Shown: positions 15,913 to 25,082, numbered from the stretch's first letter. The stretch: 34,293 nucleotides of DNA from CAZDDA01 sp964568045 (GCA_964568045.1 CAZMOL010000006.1:1-34293); one strand, 5' to 3'. Numbers and translations: made by a program. The notes: generated by a model from the letters alone, not told the origin.

Positions 15913-16476
15913 CTATTCCTCCGTCCTAGGTTTTCCTCTACTCACCTTGACCTTGCTCGGGCGCAGGACGTGCCCGTTACGCAAGTATCCACGCTCGAAT
16001 TCCTCAAGAACCATATTCTCCTCTTCATCGCTTTCCACACTCAACAGGGCCTCATGTTTGGCCGGATCAAATCGGTGGTCAAGGACCTCGATTGGGGCAA
16101 TCCCTTTGTGTCTAAGGACCTGGCTGAACTGAGCGAAGATCCGCTCGATGCCTTCGATAAATGTCCCTGCATCACTGTTTCCCGAGTAGCTTATGAAGGC
16201 GCGTTCCATGTTGTCAAAAAGCGGGAGAAAATCGAGGATTTCTCGGTCCGAGATCCGCTCTTCCAGACTTCCCATCTCACGCTGTACTCGCTTCTTGTAA
16301 TTCTCGAATTCCGCCTGCAACCGCTTCAGACGATCAACAAAAGAGCGAGTTTCTTCTTCCTCGGCTGAACACGTATCCTGAGCAGACTGACCCACTTCCG
16401 TGGATTCCTCTTGCTGCAAGTCTGTCGTTGTGGGTTTGGTTTTGTTTGCCGCATCGTCTTTTTCATGGCTCATCAT
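15913..16476 (-). CDS. grpE: Nucleotide exchange factor GrpE
   Basis: 187 aa from ATG 16476, chosen for the AGGAG at 7 bp spacing; a second ATG follows directly, and the frame continues upstream into hrcA. It releases ADP from DnaK. The N-terminal 50 residues are acidic and disordered. A long coiled coil covers about 55-110 (LKRLQAEFENYKKRVQRE is the family hallmark), then a four-helix region, and a C-terminal beta-wing with HEALLSVESDEEENMVLEEF and GYLRNGHVLRPSKVKVS. It lies 16 bp after hrcA and 5 bp before dnaK. Confidence 0.96.
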   Translation of the reverse strand: MMSHEKDDAANKTKPTTTDLQQEESTEVGQSAQDTCSAEEEETRSFVDRLKRLQAEFENYKKRVQREMGSLEERISDREILDFLPLFDNMERAFISYSGNSDAGTFIEGIERIFAQFSQVLRHKGIAPIEVLDHRFDPAKHEALLSVESDEEENMVLEEFERGYLRNGHVLRPSKVKVSRGKPRTEE

Positions 16477-16492
16477 ATCTTTCTCCTGTGCA

Positions 16493-17527
16493 TCAAGTGT
16501 GGGGACCAACAAGGACTGCCTCCAAGCGGTTGGCAAAATAACTTGTCGTTGAAAGGGCCTTGCCGTAATCCATCCATAAGGGGCCAATCACTCCGATGAG
16601 GCCCGCATGGGGGCGGTAATCAGAAGTGACCACGCTGTACTCCTCCAGGCCAGGAAGTGGGCAGTCACCGACAGAAACGGAAACGCCTTGTTGTTGTTCT
16701 CCCCGTACGGCGCGAATCGCCTCAACAAATCCCTCTTCATCTTGCACGGCGTGGATCAGAGCAACGAATTGATCCATCGCCCTGTCACGGACCATCTCCT
16801 GCAGACTGTCAGCAAGATTGAGAATGCCTTCGGCGTAGAGGCGCTGGCGGATTTGGCGTTCGAGAAGGTGCCGCAAGACCAAAAGGGCTTGACGTACCGG
16901 ACGTTCATACCACCCCTCCGGCCCCTCCTCCAAAGATAGTTTCCGCACAGCGTCAAGGCTTACACCGTGTAGGTTATCGTTAATCAGCTGCATCGCTCGT
17001 GCGATTTCCTCCTTGGAGAGGCCTTCGTCGAGCGGAACCAGGCCGTGTTCAATGACCCCGATATCGGATATGATGACCAAGAGAATCAGCTGCGGATCCA
17101 TCCCCACTAGAACCACCCGGTCAAGGCGCGTCTCCTCTAGCCGCGGTGGAATGACAAAGCCTGCGTAACCGGTGACGTTCCCCACCAGAAACGCCGTCTG
17201 GCGCATCGTCTCTCCAACCTCCAAGCAACGAAGCTCGTAGGCTTCCACAACATCCCCGCGTTCTTTCCTTGTCAGCTCGGATAAGTCGAGAAGCCAATCT
17301 ACGAAGAAGCGGTATCCTTTCTTGGTCGGGATACGCCCGGAAGAAGCATACGGTTTCGCGATGTAACCGGCTGACTCCAGGTCGTTCATGTCGTTTCGGA
17401 CCGTGGCGGAACTGACGCGTAAGCCGTAGTCCTCTAGGATCATTCTCGAAGAGACGGGCTCCCGGCATCGGACATACCGATCAACAATCTCCTTCAATAT
17501 CAATCTTTGTCTCTCTGGAAGCGTCAT
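16493..17527 (-). CDS. hrcA: Heat-inducible transcription repressor HrcA
   Basis: 344 aa from ATG 17527. A GTG at 17542 is in frame but lies inside the CIRCE operator, so the ATG is preferred. HrcA binds CIRCE and shuts off chaperone genes until heat or unfolded protein titrates GroEL. The N-terminal winged helix (about 1-70) shows ERQRLILKEIVDRYV, SSATVRNDMNDLE, and GYIAKPYASSGRIPTKKGYR, the most diagnostic stretch. The remainder is the GAF-like dimerisation region with a C-terminal segment 'VIGPLWMDYGKALSTTSYFA', which matches the family ending. It is the first gene of the operon, so it represses itself. Confidence 0.96.
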   Translation of the reverse strand: MTLPERQRLILKEIVDRYVRCREPVSSRMILEDYGLRVSSATVRNDMNDLESAGYIAKPYASSGRIPTKKGYRFFVDWLLDLSELTRKERGDVVEAYELRCLEVGETMRQTAFLVGNVTGYAGFVIPPRLEETRLDRVVLVGMDPQLILLVIISDIGVIEHGLVPLDEGLSKEEIARAMQLINDNLHGVSLDAVRKLSLEEGPEGWYERPVRQALLVLRHLLERQIRQRLYAEGILNLADSLQEMVRDRAMDQFVALIHAVQDEEGFVEAIRAVRGEQQQGVSVSVGDCPLPGLEEYSVVTSDYRPHAGLIGVIGPLWMDYGKALSTTSYFANRLEAVLVGPHT

Positions 17528-17535
17528 TTCCAATC

Positions 17536-17562
17536 TTAGCACTCACTTATGTTGTTTGCTAA
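17536..17562. promoter_or_regulatory. CIRCE operator (HrcA binding site)
   Basis: The arrangement is TTAGCACTC (17536-17544), 9 bp, then GTTTGCTAA (17554-17562). The CIRCE consensus is TTAGCACTC-N9-GAGTGCTAA; the left arm is perfect and the right arm matches 7 of 9. It starts directly after the -10 box of the hrcA promoter and covers the expected transcription start, so bound HrcA would block RNA polymerase. Confidence 0.93.
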
Positions 17563-17591
17563 ATGATAGCCCGAGAACGCTTCGTTGTCAA
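17563..17591 (-). promoter_or_regulatory. Sigma-70 promoter of hrcA-grpE-dnaK-dnaJ
   Basis: A perfect -35 TTGACA (17586-17591 on the minus strand), a 17-bp spacer and -10 TATCAT (17563-17568, 5/6) lie directly against CIRCE. The predicted start, near 17556, is inside the operator. This is the best-matched promoter in the window. Confidence 0.88.
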
Positions 17592-17699
17592 TGCGATGAG
17601 CTTTGGTGAACAAACCCGATGCGACAGAACTGAACAGGCCATTCATTACCCGCAGGAGGAGAGAGACAGAACAATCAATTGCTGCTTGAAGCAGGTTCC

Positions 17700-20267
17700 T
17701 CAAGCGTTCCGACCACAGCAGTTCTTGTACTTCTTCCCCGAGCCACAGGGGCACGGTTCGTTTCGACCGAGCTTCTTGCCCCTCACAACCGATTTCCGCT
17801 TCGAGGTCACCGCCGTGGAGCTCACTGTCCCTCCCGATGGATGGACGTACTGAACCTCTCTGTCAGAAGCAGTTTGTGGCGACTGTGTCGACGTGGCAAA
17901 CCGGGGACTGAGAAGAGAACGGACAATCTTTTGCGCTGTCCGGGCAAGCATCTCCTGGAAAAGCACGAACGATTCACGCTTGAAGGCAATAAGTGGGTCG
18001 GTCCCGCCGTAGGCGGTCCAGCCGATCCCTTCCCTGAGATCATCTAGGGTGTACAAGTGTGTCAACCAGGCCTCGTCAATCGTGGTGAGAACAAGGTAGC
18101 GCACAATCAAGGGGAAACGGGGGGCTAGCCGCTCTTTTTGCTGCGCGAGAGCACGGCGAAGGTGATCGATGACGCTACCGCGGAGTTCATCAGGACCTTC
18201 CCCTTCCAGGTTCTGCTGCGCGAGAGGCAAAAAAGCGGCAAGCTCATGCACTAGGCCGTCCAAATCCCATTCTTCTTTCGGCCGAGAGGCGCCGGCGTAG
18301 TCCGCGACAAGCCCTTCAGCATACTCTTCAAGTAGATCGCGGAGGTACTCATCCAAACCATCCGCGGAAACGGAATCCATTTGGTCGCGTGGCGGAAGGA
18401 GAAACCGATCCCGCAAGGAATAGATTGCCTCGCGCTGCTTAGCTAGGACGAGATCATATTCCAGTAGTCGCTTTCTAATCTCGAAGTTGCGGCCTTCTAC
18501 ACGTTTTTGTGCTCTGCGGATGGCCCCGGTAAGAAGCTGGTGCTCGATCGCTTGTCCTTCTTCCATCCCCAAACGGTCCATCAAAGAACCGAGCCGATCC
18601 CCACCGAAGATGCGCAGCAGATCGTCTTCCAAGGAGAGGAAAAACTGCGAGGACCCGGGATCACCCTGGCGCCCAGCGCGGCCGAGGAGCTGGTTGTCGA
18701 TCCGGCGGGATTCATGGCGCTGCACGCCGATTACATCCAGCCCTCCGAACTCGGCGATCTTTTCACCAAGCTTTATGTCGGTCCCGCGACCGGCCATATT
18801 CGTTGCAACGGTTATAGCCCCTCGCTGCCCTGCATCCTTGATGATTTCGGCTTCCTGCTCGTGATACTTGGCATTCAGCACGTGGTGAGGAAGATCACGC
18901 TCTTTCAACAGGGCAGAGATGCGCTCTGATTTCTCAATCGAGTTTGTCCCAATCAGGACCGGCCGGCCGAGTTCGTGCAGTCGCTCCACTCCCTCGACAA
19001 TCGCCTCAAATTTGGCCTTTATAGTTCGGAAGATCACATCAGGTCTTGCATCGCGGATGAGCGGCCGATTGGTTGGGATGACGAGAACCGGCAACCCGTA
19101 AATCTGCTTGAACTCATCCTCTTCGGTCTTCGCCGTGCCGGTCATCCCACAGATGCACTTGTAGAGCTGGAAGTAGTGCTGTAGAGTGATTTGGGCAAGG
19201 GTCTGTGACTCGCGCTGAACCATCATCCCCTCTTTCGCTTCCAGCGCCTGATGGAGGCCATCGGAGTAGCGGCGGTCGGGCATCAGCCTCCCAGTAAATT
19301 CATCGACGATCATTACCCGACCTTCTTTAACGATGTAGTCGCGCTCCTTCTCGAATAGGTGAAGCGCCCGCAAAGCCGTCTCCAGGTGGTGCAAGGTGTC
19401 CGTGTTCTCGGGAGCAAACAGATTTTCGACCGACAGGGTCTGTTCGGCTTTGCGAATTCCTGAGTCGGCGAGCGTCAGCCGTCGCGTCTCTTCGTTGATC
19501 TCAAAGTCCACACCTTCCTTGAACCGACGAGCAAGGCTCGCAAATTTGCGGTAGCGATCAATCGATTGAGCCGTGGACCCGGAAATAATGAGCGGGGTGC
19601 GCGCCTCGTCAATCAGAATATTGTCGATCTCGTCGATGATTGCATAATCGAGCTGACCTTGCACCTTCTGGTCGATGGAGAGAACCATGTTGTCGCGCAA
19701 GTAATCGAACCCAAACTGGTTGTTCGTCCCATAAGTGATGTCGGCCGCGTAGGCGACTTTTCGCTCCTCGATCTCCATCCCCTCCTGGAGAAGGCCGACG
19801 GAGAGTCCAAGGAACTCGTAGATTGGACCCATCCACTCGCGATCCCGGCGCGCGAGATAGTCGTTGACCGTTACCACGTGAACCTTTCCTACAAGGGCGT
19901 TCAGGTAGGCGGGAAGGGTAGCCACGAGAGTCTTCCCCTCGCCGGTTGCCATCTCCGCGATCCTGTGCTCATCGAGAGCGATTGCTCCCAGGATCTGCAC
20001 GTCGAACGGTCGCATGCCCACCGTGCGCGCGGCAACCTCGCGCACGACAGCAAATGCCTCACAGCGAACCTGATCCTTCGTTTCTCCCGACTGCAGGCGC
20101 TCCCGGAACTCCGTCGTCTTTAGAGCCAGCACGTGATCAGAGAGACCCTCCATCTCCTTCGACAGTGCACTTATGGCATTTAGGTGACGTCGATACCGCT
20201 TCAGCTGCTGACCATCGGTCTGTCCGAGAAGGTAGTCAACGGATCGTTTAAGGGTTTCAATAGCCAT
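17700..20267 (-). CDS. secA: Protein translocase ATPase SecA
   Basis: 855 aa motor that drives unfolded preproteins through SecYEG. The Walker A motif is MATGEGKT (to 113), followed by HVVTVNDYLARRD, YGTNNQFGFDYLRDNM, Walker B-type IIDEIDNILIDEARTPLIISG, MTGTAKTE, and GRAGRQGDPGSSQFFLSLEDDLLR. The helical scaffold and wing regions follow. The C-terminus ends in the zinc-binding SecB/lipid-interaction motif CPCGSGKKYKNCCG (Cys839, 841, 850, 851). Length is normal. The N-terminus starts AIETLKRSVDYLLG and is slightly longer than usual, but the ATG at 20267 lies just downstream of a good promoter. It is monocistronic and sits between the chaperone operon and the lipid/envelope operon. Confidence 0.97.
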   Translation of the reverse strand: MAIETLKRSVDYLLGQTDGQQLKRYRRHLNAISALSKEMEGLSDHVLALKTTEFRERLQSGETKDQVRCEAFAVVREVAARTVGMRPFDVQILGAIALDEHRIAEMATGEGKTLVATLPAYLNALVGKVHVVTVNDYLARRDREWMGPIYEFLGLSVGLLQEGMEIEERKVAYAADITYGTNNQFGFDYLRDNMVLSIDQKVQGQLDYAIIDEIDNILIDEARTPLIISGSTAQSIDRYRKFASLARRFKEGVDFEINEETRRLTLADSGIRKAEQTLSVENLFAPENTDTLHHLETALRALHLFEKERDYIVKEGRVMIVDEFTGRLMPDRRYSDGLHQALEAKEGMMVQRESQTLAQITLQHYFQLYKCICGMTGTAKTEEDEFKQIYGLPVLVIPTNRPLIRDARPDVIFRTIKAKFEAIVEGVERLHELGRPVLIGTNSIEKSERISALLKERDLPHHVLNAKYHEQEAEIIKDAGQRGAITVATNMAGRGTDIKLGEKIAEFGGLDVIGVQRHESRRIDNQLLGRAGRQGDPGSSQFFLSLEDDLLRIFGGDRLGSLMDRLGMEEGQAIEHQLLTGAIRRAQKRVEGRNFEIRKRLLEYDLVLAKQREAIYSLRDRFLLPPRDQMDSVSADGLDEYLRDLLEEYAEGLVADYAGASRPKEEWDLDGLVHELAAFLPLAQQNLEGEGPDELRGSVIDHLRRALAQQKERLAPRFPLIVRYLVLTTIDEAWLTHLYTLDDLREGIGWTAYGGTDPLIAFKRESFVLFQEMLARTAQKIVRSLLSPRFATSTQSPQTASDREVQYVHPSGGTVSSTAVTSKRKSVVRGKKLGRNEPCPCGSGKKYKNCCGRNA

Positions 20268-20283
20268 GAAAACTCACGTGTCC

Positions 20284-20312
20284 AGTATAGGAAGGGCAGA
20301 AAGCGCTTGCAA
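20284..20312 (-). promoter_or_regulatory. Sigma-70 promoter for secA
   Basis: On the minus strand a -35 TTGCAA (20307-20312, 4/6), a 17-bp spacer and -10 TATACT (20284-20289, 5/6) give a start near 20277, about 10 nt before the secA ATG. The leader would be short, with only a weak ribosome site (ACGTGAG). Confidence 0.6.
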
Positions 20313-20385
20313 GCATGGGATCGCACGCCGCGTAGTTCAGCTCGGTATCGTTGGCAGTTTGTAGAATACCTGTCGGTAAAACGCC

Positions 20386-22848
20386 TCACCACTTCGCCGT
20401 GTCGTTGGCATTAACCCAGTAGGAATGTGTCGAATACTCGCCGGAGGCAACTGTCTCGGCTTTGTCCCATTCTCCAGCGGGCGCCCAGTCAACCGACGCA
20501 GCGGGCGTCTTCTTATCGACAATGGTCTCTGGTCGCCAGAAAGCGACGGTGATTGCGTTGACCGCTTTCGATGAGACAATGTCGCTAACCGTTTGACGGG
20601 CGATTTCGATCAGCTGACCGTCGGTAAGGGCCCCCGAGCCTTCCAGCACGACGTCCGCGATCAGTCTCACACACTCACCGGCCGAAACATCCCTGATGTC
20701 ATCCAGGTAATAGGAGGGCAACATCTGAGCGTTCAAGCTCTCGGCAGGCGGCAGCGTGGTAAGGCCCCGTTCCACAGCCTCTTTCTCTTGGGTGAGTAGT
20801 TCAATCTCATTGCGCAAGTTGGCGTATTCCTCAGCGGCAATGGTGGTGACTGATGACAGCTTCGCTTGTGCACTGGCCAATTTTGGCTCGATGAGTTCAA
20901 GGGCCTCCTCGTAGTACTTTCGCGCGTTGACCAGCATTCCCTTGGAGCGATATAGCTCTGCAAGAGCGATGTAGGATCGCTCAAAGAGAGGGGCCTCTTC
21001 AACCAAAGCCTCCAGCTCGTCGATAGCGCGGCTGTAATCCTCCTCACGAATGGCAATTATCCCGCTCAGATACCTCGCCTGAATCGTCAATCCAGGATGG
21101 GGATGGGTAGAAAGAAGCAGTTCCACGTGTTCACGCGCTGTTTCCGCGTCTCCTAGGTTGACAGCTATGTTCGCCAGATTAAGGTAAACCTGTTCCACTA
21201 CAAATCTGGTGAGGCACTTCTCCAAATCCGCTCTCGCTTCTTCATAACGGCCCTGCCTGAGCTTCACCGTCGCGAGATGATAGTACACCTGGCGAGGGCA
21301 GAAATCGCGGTGCGCGCTTTCGTCAAACGTTGCTTCAGCAAGCCGGATCTGTCCCATCTGAAGCTGCATGATACCGCGGTTAAGAAGACGATCGGCGGAG
21401 AAGTCGCGTGCCGCAACAACAGAGACAAAGAGGCAAAACGCTATGATAAACCCAACAACGGTCTTCCGCGGCCATCCCTTGAGGCAAACGGATACTTCAG
21501 CAGTCTGTCCGTATGCACGCGACAAAGCAAGTCCCAGCACAAGAACGGCAACAAGAGAGGACGCAGGAAGGTGAGCGGGAAAGCTCACCAGCGCGTGTAC
21601 GAGAAAGGCCACAATTCCACACCCGAACAGGATCAAGTCGAGGCAGTCCCCACCATCGATATTGCGGCGGAGCCGTCGCCAAAACGTGATCGGGATTGCC
21701 GCTAGGAGTGCCAAAATCGCGAGAATGCCCAGCGAACCAAGCTCAGCAGCTACCTGAACGTATTCGTTGTGGGCTTGGGCGGCACGAGCGATGTAGAAAT
21801 CGTAGCCAACACTTTGAGGAGTGACGAAAAATGCCGCCTTGTAGGGTATGAAGTTCAGCTTGTAGTTTCCCAGGCCCACCCCAACCAATGGGGAATCCTT
21901 GAACATCTCCCAGCCGACCCACCAGTCCCAGAAGCGAGCTGCATCTCTGTAACGGTCCCACTGCCTCCCCAGCCACGAGTGATTGTCCGCCGACAGACCG
22001 ACGACCGAGTTGAGTGGTCCCGACGGAGCTTCGACAAGGAAGGTGAAAACAAGAACCAGCAACAGGGCAATGAGCCAAGCGCGATTCCGACGGATCGGCT
22101 CGATCGGCCGAAAGATCACCCACGCAATGAGAAGGGCCACAGCCCCTCCCACTAGCGCCATCTTAGTTCCCGTCTGCTGAACGAGCATGATCATCCCGAA
22201 GTTAAACGACAAGAGTCCGATGGCAAGAACACGCAGGAGCCGCGAGCGAAGCCGCACAATCAGGATGACTGCTGGAAAAAAGAGATAGGAGAGAAAACCA
22301 CCCAGGTAGTTCTTGTTCCCCATCGTTGAGATGGCCTCAGCTGCGCCATGACCTCCATAGGCTCCACGCATCACCCCAAGGTATTGAAGCAGGCCATAAA
22401 GCGAAGCGAAAAAAGCCGACAAAAGAAGAGCGTAGAGGATAAGCGTGACATCACGTTTCTCCTTCACGACGTTGCTAACAACAAGGGCAAAAAGGAAAAA
22501 GAAGACAACCAGCGTGAGGCTTTGAACGACCACCCGCCCATTAGTGGCCCATAGAAGTGAGAGGAGAGAGACAACAACCACTCCGAGGACTGGGAAGGTG
22601 ATCCACGGAAGACGGAGCCGCCACTCCCTTCTTGACCAAAAGGTTCCTCCCCACAGAATCAACAAGATCGAGACCCCGATCAGGGTAAAAATAGACTTAG
22701 CGTAGCCGTACTCCGTGATCCCGGGCCAGATAAAAAGAGGCATTGCAAAGGCAAAAAAGGCGATTAAATAGACGAGCACACGATCAAATGGGAATTCCCG
22801 TTGCTGAGAACGGGTTTTCTTCTTCCTTCTAGACGTCTTCTTCGTCAT
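20386..22848 (-). CDS. O-antigen ligase/polymerase-like membrane protein with TPRs and extra C-terminal domain
   Basis: 820 aa. A Lys/Arg-rich start precedes about a dozen transmembrane helices (22-480). The central part has the Wzy_C-like pattern: GNKNYLGGFLS (177-187), DSPLVGVGLGNYK and AHNEYVQVAAELGSLG (359-374), typical of O-antigen ligases and polymerases that join glycan repeats in the periplasm. Residues about 485-660 form TPR helices (YYHLATVKLRQGRYEEARAD, YIALAELYRSKGMLVNARKY), followed by a short coiled coil (665-695). The final 110 residues are a separate domain with LTDGQLIEIARQTV, NAITVAFW and WAPAGEWDKA. Its ATG overlaps the stop of the reductase gene by 4 bp. With the Lpt genes it suggests a glycan-bearing envelope; the substrate is unknown. 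Confidence 0.85.
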   Translation of the reverse strand: MTKKTSRRKKKTRSQQREFPFDRVLVYLIAFFAFAMPLFIWPGITEYGYAKSIFTLIGVSILLILWGGTFWSRREWRLRLPWITFPVLGVVVVSLLSLLWATNGRVVVQSLTLVVFFFLFALVVSNVVKEKRDVTLILYALLLSAFFASLYGLLQYLGVMRGAYGGHGAAEAISTMGNKNYLGGFLSYLFFPAVILIVRLRSRLLRVLAIGLLSFNFGMIMLVQQTGTKMALVGGAVALLIAWVIFRPIEPIRRNRAWLIALLLVLVFTFLVEAPSGPLNSVVGLSADNHSWLGRQWDRYRDAARFWDWWVGWEMFKDSPLVGVGLGNYKLNFIPYKAAFFVTPQSVGYDFYIARAAQAHNEYVQVAAELGSLGILAILALLAAIPITFWRRLRRNIDGGDCLDLILFGCGIVAFLVHALVSFPAHLPASSLVAVLVLGLALSRAYGQTAEVSVCLKGWPRKTVVGFIIAFCLFVSVVAARDFSADRLLNRGIMQLQMGQIRLAEATFDESAHRDFCPRQVYYHLATVKLRQGRYEEARADLEKCLTRFVVEQVYLNLANIAVNLGDAETAREHVELLLSTHPHPGLTIQARYLSGIIAIREEDYSRAIDELEALVEEAPLFERSYIALAELYRSKGMLVNARKYYEEALELIEPKLASAQAKLSSVTTIAAEEYANLRNEIELLTQEKEAVERGLTTLPPAESLNAQMLPSYYLDDIRDVSAGECVRLIADVVLEGSGALTDGQLIEIARQTVSDIVSSKAVNAITVAFWRPETIVDKKTPAASVDWAPAGEWDKAETVASGEYSTHSYWVNANDTAKW

Positions 22849-24077
22849 GCTTCGTTGGCATTATAGACGTTGGCGTGATCCCGGACAACTGCTAGCCTTG
22901 CCAATTCTTCCACCCTCTTCCACCCGCCAAGAGCAGGAATAAGGGTAAGAATCCTGGGCCACAGACTTTGACGAGAGAAGAAGGAACGGAAAAGACGGCT
23001 TGGATGATCGATGTCTCCTTCCTCGGCAATCACTTGGATAATCGACGGATCATCGACCGCGGCAAGGACTGCGTCGATCTCGCTGTCCGAAAGAGCGGCA
23101 AGAATGCAGTGGGCTGCAAAACCGAAGCGGAGTTCGCTGCCGATCTGCTTTTGCCAACGACGCTCGTACTCAACGAGCGTTTGGCGGGTGGTCTGGCCAG
23201 CCAGAGCAGCGCGCCCAGCAATCTTGCCAGCAATTCGCGCACACATCCCCCCAGTGTAAATCCCCCCTCCGGAGGTCGGCTTCACCTGCCCAGCAGCATC
23301 CCCAACGAGGAGCACCCCATCTCCTACTGTAGTTGAGGACGTCCCGATTGGAATGACCCCGCCAACTCGTGCGACAACCTCACCCGAGAAGCGCTGCGCG
23401 AGGAGGCGGGAGAGGTGCGCTTCCGTGTCAGTCCCCAATGGCGCTGCCAGGCCAACTCTCAGATGGTCCTCCTCAGCCGGGACGGCCCAGGCAAAAAACC
23501 CCGGTGCCACGTCGCTTCCGAAAAAGACCTCCACCCCATCCGAAGAGTGCGGCTTTATCGCTACCACTGCCTGACTCGCTGATAGGAATTGACGCGGGCC
23601 CGGGAGAGAAAACCATGAAGCGATCGAACTCCTTGGGCCATCGGCTCCAATGATCACCCTTGTTTCTACCTTCTCTTTTTTGCCTAGATGCTCAATCCGT
23701 ACCCGGCCAGCATCGGCAGCAACGGCACGGGTGCGTGTCCTCACCTCAACACCGGCGTCGATCGCTAACTCGATCAGTTCTCGGTTGAGCTTTCCGCGAT
23801 CCAACACAACTGCCTTGACTGTGTTTGCGCGAAGCTCGATCGTCCTCCCACCTGGAGCATGGAGGATCCCGCCACGGATCTCGCGCAGGAGACTCGCAGC
23901 TGAGACCTCCAGCAATTCAAGCGTGTGTGGACTGACCAGCCCTGTGCAACGAGCCGGCTCTCCGGTGCATTCCCCCCGTTCGATCTGAAGCACGCGTGCC
24001 CCCACTGCAGCGGCATGGCGGGCGGCTACCGCCCCGATCGGTCCTCCACCCACTACCACAACGTCGTAGGCTGGCAT
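22845..24077 (-). CDS. Geranylgeranyl reductase-family FAD oxidoreductase
   Basis: 410 aa. The FAD-binding Rossmann motif VVVGGGPIGAVAARHAA is at 6-22. GEPARCTGLVSP near residue 45 matches the Cys-containing substrate-site motif of the geranylgeranyl reductase family. VIIGADGPRSSI and GDAAGQVKPTSGGGIYTGG are the second and third FAD motifs, and the latter is diagnostic. Family members reduce isoprenoid double bonds: archaeal lipid chains, chlorophyll or menaquinone tails. It sits 9 bp after gpsA, so its substrate may be a polyprenyl glycerol lipid, a quinone or an undecaprenyl-type carrier; that is inference. Its only good ribosome site (GAGGAGG) lies rather far upstream, so translation may depend on gpsA. 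Confidence 0.85.
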   Translation of the reverse strand: MPAYDVVVVGGGPIGAVAARHAAAVGARVLQIERGECTGEPARCTGLVSPHTLELLEVSAASLLREIRGGILHAPGGRTIELRANTVKAVVLDRGKLNRELIELAIDAGVEVRTRTRAVAADAGRVRIEHLGKKEKVETRVIIGADGPRSSIASWFSLPGPRQFLSASQAVVAIKPHSSDGVEVFFGSDVAPGFFAWAVPAEEDHLRVGLAAPLGTDTEAHLSRLLAQRFSGEVVARVGGVIPIGTSSTTVGDGVLLVGDAAGQVKPTSGGGIYTGGMCARIAGKIAGRAALAGQTTRQTLVEYERRWQKQIGSELRFGFAAHCILAALSDSEIDAVLAAVDDPSIIQVIAEEGDIDHPSRLFRSFFSRQSLWPRILTLIPALGGWKRVEELARLAVVRDHANVYNANEA

Positions 24078-24086
24078 GACAACGGT

Positions 24087-25082
24087 TTAGACCTCCTCCT
24101 GTTTCGGGGCGCGGGTCATGATCTCCTCGACCAGAGCAAGCGGATCTGCTCCCTCGTGAAGGAGACGATAGACTGCATCGGTGATCGGCATTTCCACTCC
24201 TTTCTCCGAAGCCATCTCGTGAACAATCGTCGTTGCGTAAACCCCTTCGGCAACCATCGGCATATCGGAGAGGATTTCAGAGAGAGATACGCCTTGACCT
24301 AGACGATACCCAACGCGTCGGTTACGGCTATGTCCGCTAGTACAGGTAGCGACGAGATCTCCCAAACCGGACAATCCGAAGAAGGTCTTTTCCTTCGCCC
24401 CAAACACTCGGCCAAAGCGGACCATCTCCGCCAAGCCACGGGTGATAAGAGCCCCGCGACTGTTGTCCCCATAGCCGAGTCCATCGGAAACCCCAGTCGC
24501 CAGCGCAATGATATTCTTCACCGTCGCGCACAACTCCACTCCACGAATGTCCTCGGAGAGATAGACACGAAAGCGCGGAGTGCCGAGTGCCACTTGAATG
24601 CGTTTGCCCAAGTCAAGATCCGTACCAGCCAGAACTATAGCGGTTGGAATATCGCGACCAACCTCCTCGGCATGGCTCGGACCGGAGAGGGTAAAGACTG
24701 CGCGTGGCGCAACCTGACTTTCGATGAGCTCGGACATGGTTTTCCCCGACTTGCGGTCAATCCCCTTGGCCAGATTGACAAAGATCTTCTCTGCCTCTAC
24801 TACCAGCACCTTGACCTCGGAGAGAAGATCGGACATGGCGAACGAGGGAACGGCAAGAGCGATGATGTCAGAGGAAGTCGCTTTAGGAAGAGAGTCGGTG
24901 ATCCGAAGGCCCTCTTGCGGGAGGACGACTCCTGGTAGATACCGCCGATTCTCACGCAGGCGATCGATCTCCGCCGCCCGTACCGGATCGCGAACCCAGA
25001 GGATCACCTCATGCTCATTCAATGCGAGCAGGCGCGCGAACGCCGTCCCCCAGCCTCCTGCACCGATGACCGAGATTCTCAC
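24087..25082 (-). CDS. gpsA: Glycerol-3-phosphate dehydrogenase [NAD(P)+]
   Basis: 331 aa from GTG 25082, which overlaps the ctpA stop by 4 bp (GTGA). It reduces dihydroxyacetone phosphate to sn-glycerol-3-phosphate, the backbone of bacterial phospholipids. The N-terminal Rossmann motif is GAGGWGTA (7-14). LAVPSFAMSDLL, LAKGID, LSGPSHAEEV, CATVKNIIALATGVSDGLGYGDN (split catalytic Lys motif) and GLGDLVATCTSGHSRN(R) match GpsA throughout. Length is normal. It sits with ctpA upstream and an isoprenoid-reductase-like gene downstream. Confidence 0.97.
   Translation of the reverse strand: MRISVIGAGGWGTAFARLLALNEHEVILWVRDPVRAAEIDRLRENRRYLPGVVLPQEGLRITDSLPKATSSDIIALAVPSFAMSDLLSEVKVLVVEAEKIFVNLAKGIDRKSGKTMSELIESQVAPRAVFTLSGPSHAEEVGRDIPTAIVLAGTDLDLGKRIQVALGTPRFRVYLSEDIRGVELCATVKNIIALATGVSDGLGYGDNSRGALITRGLAEMVRFGRVFGAKEKTFFGLSGLGDLVATCTSGHSRNRRVGYRLGQGVSLSEILSDMPMVAEGVYATTIVHEMASEKGVEMPITDAVYRLLHEGADPLALVEEIMTRAPKQEEV

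Noticed and set aside
17563..17699. tRNA, small RNA or terminator between secA and hrcA
   Set aside because: No T-loop or cloverleaf pattern; only a 6-bp CTGCTT/AAGCAG dyad with an impossible 1-nt loop. The stretch holds the heat-shock promoter.
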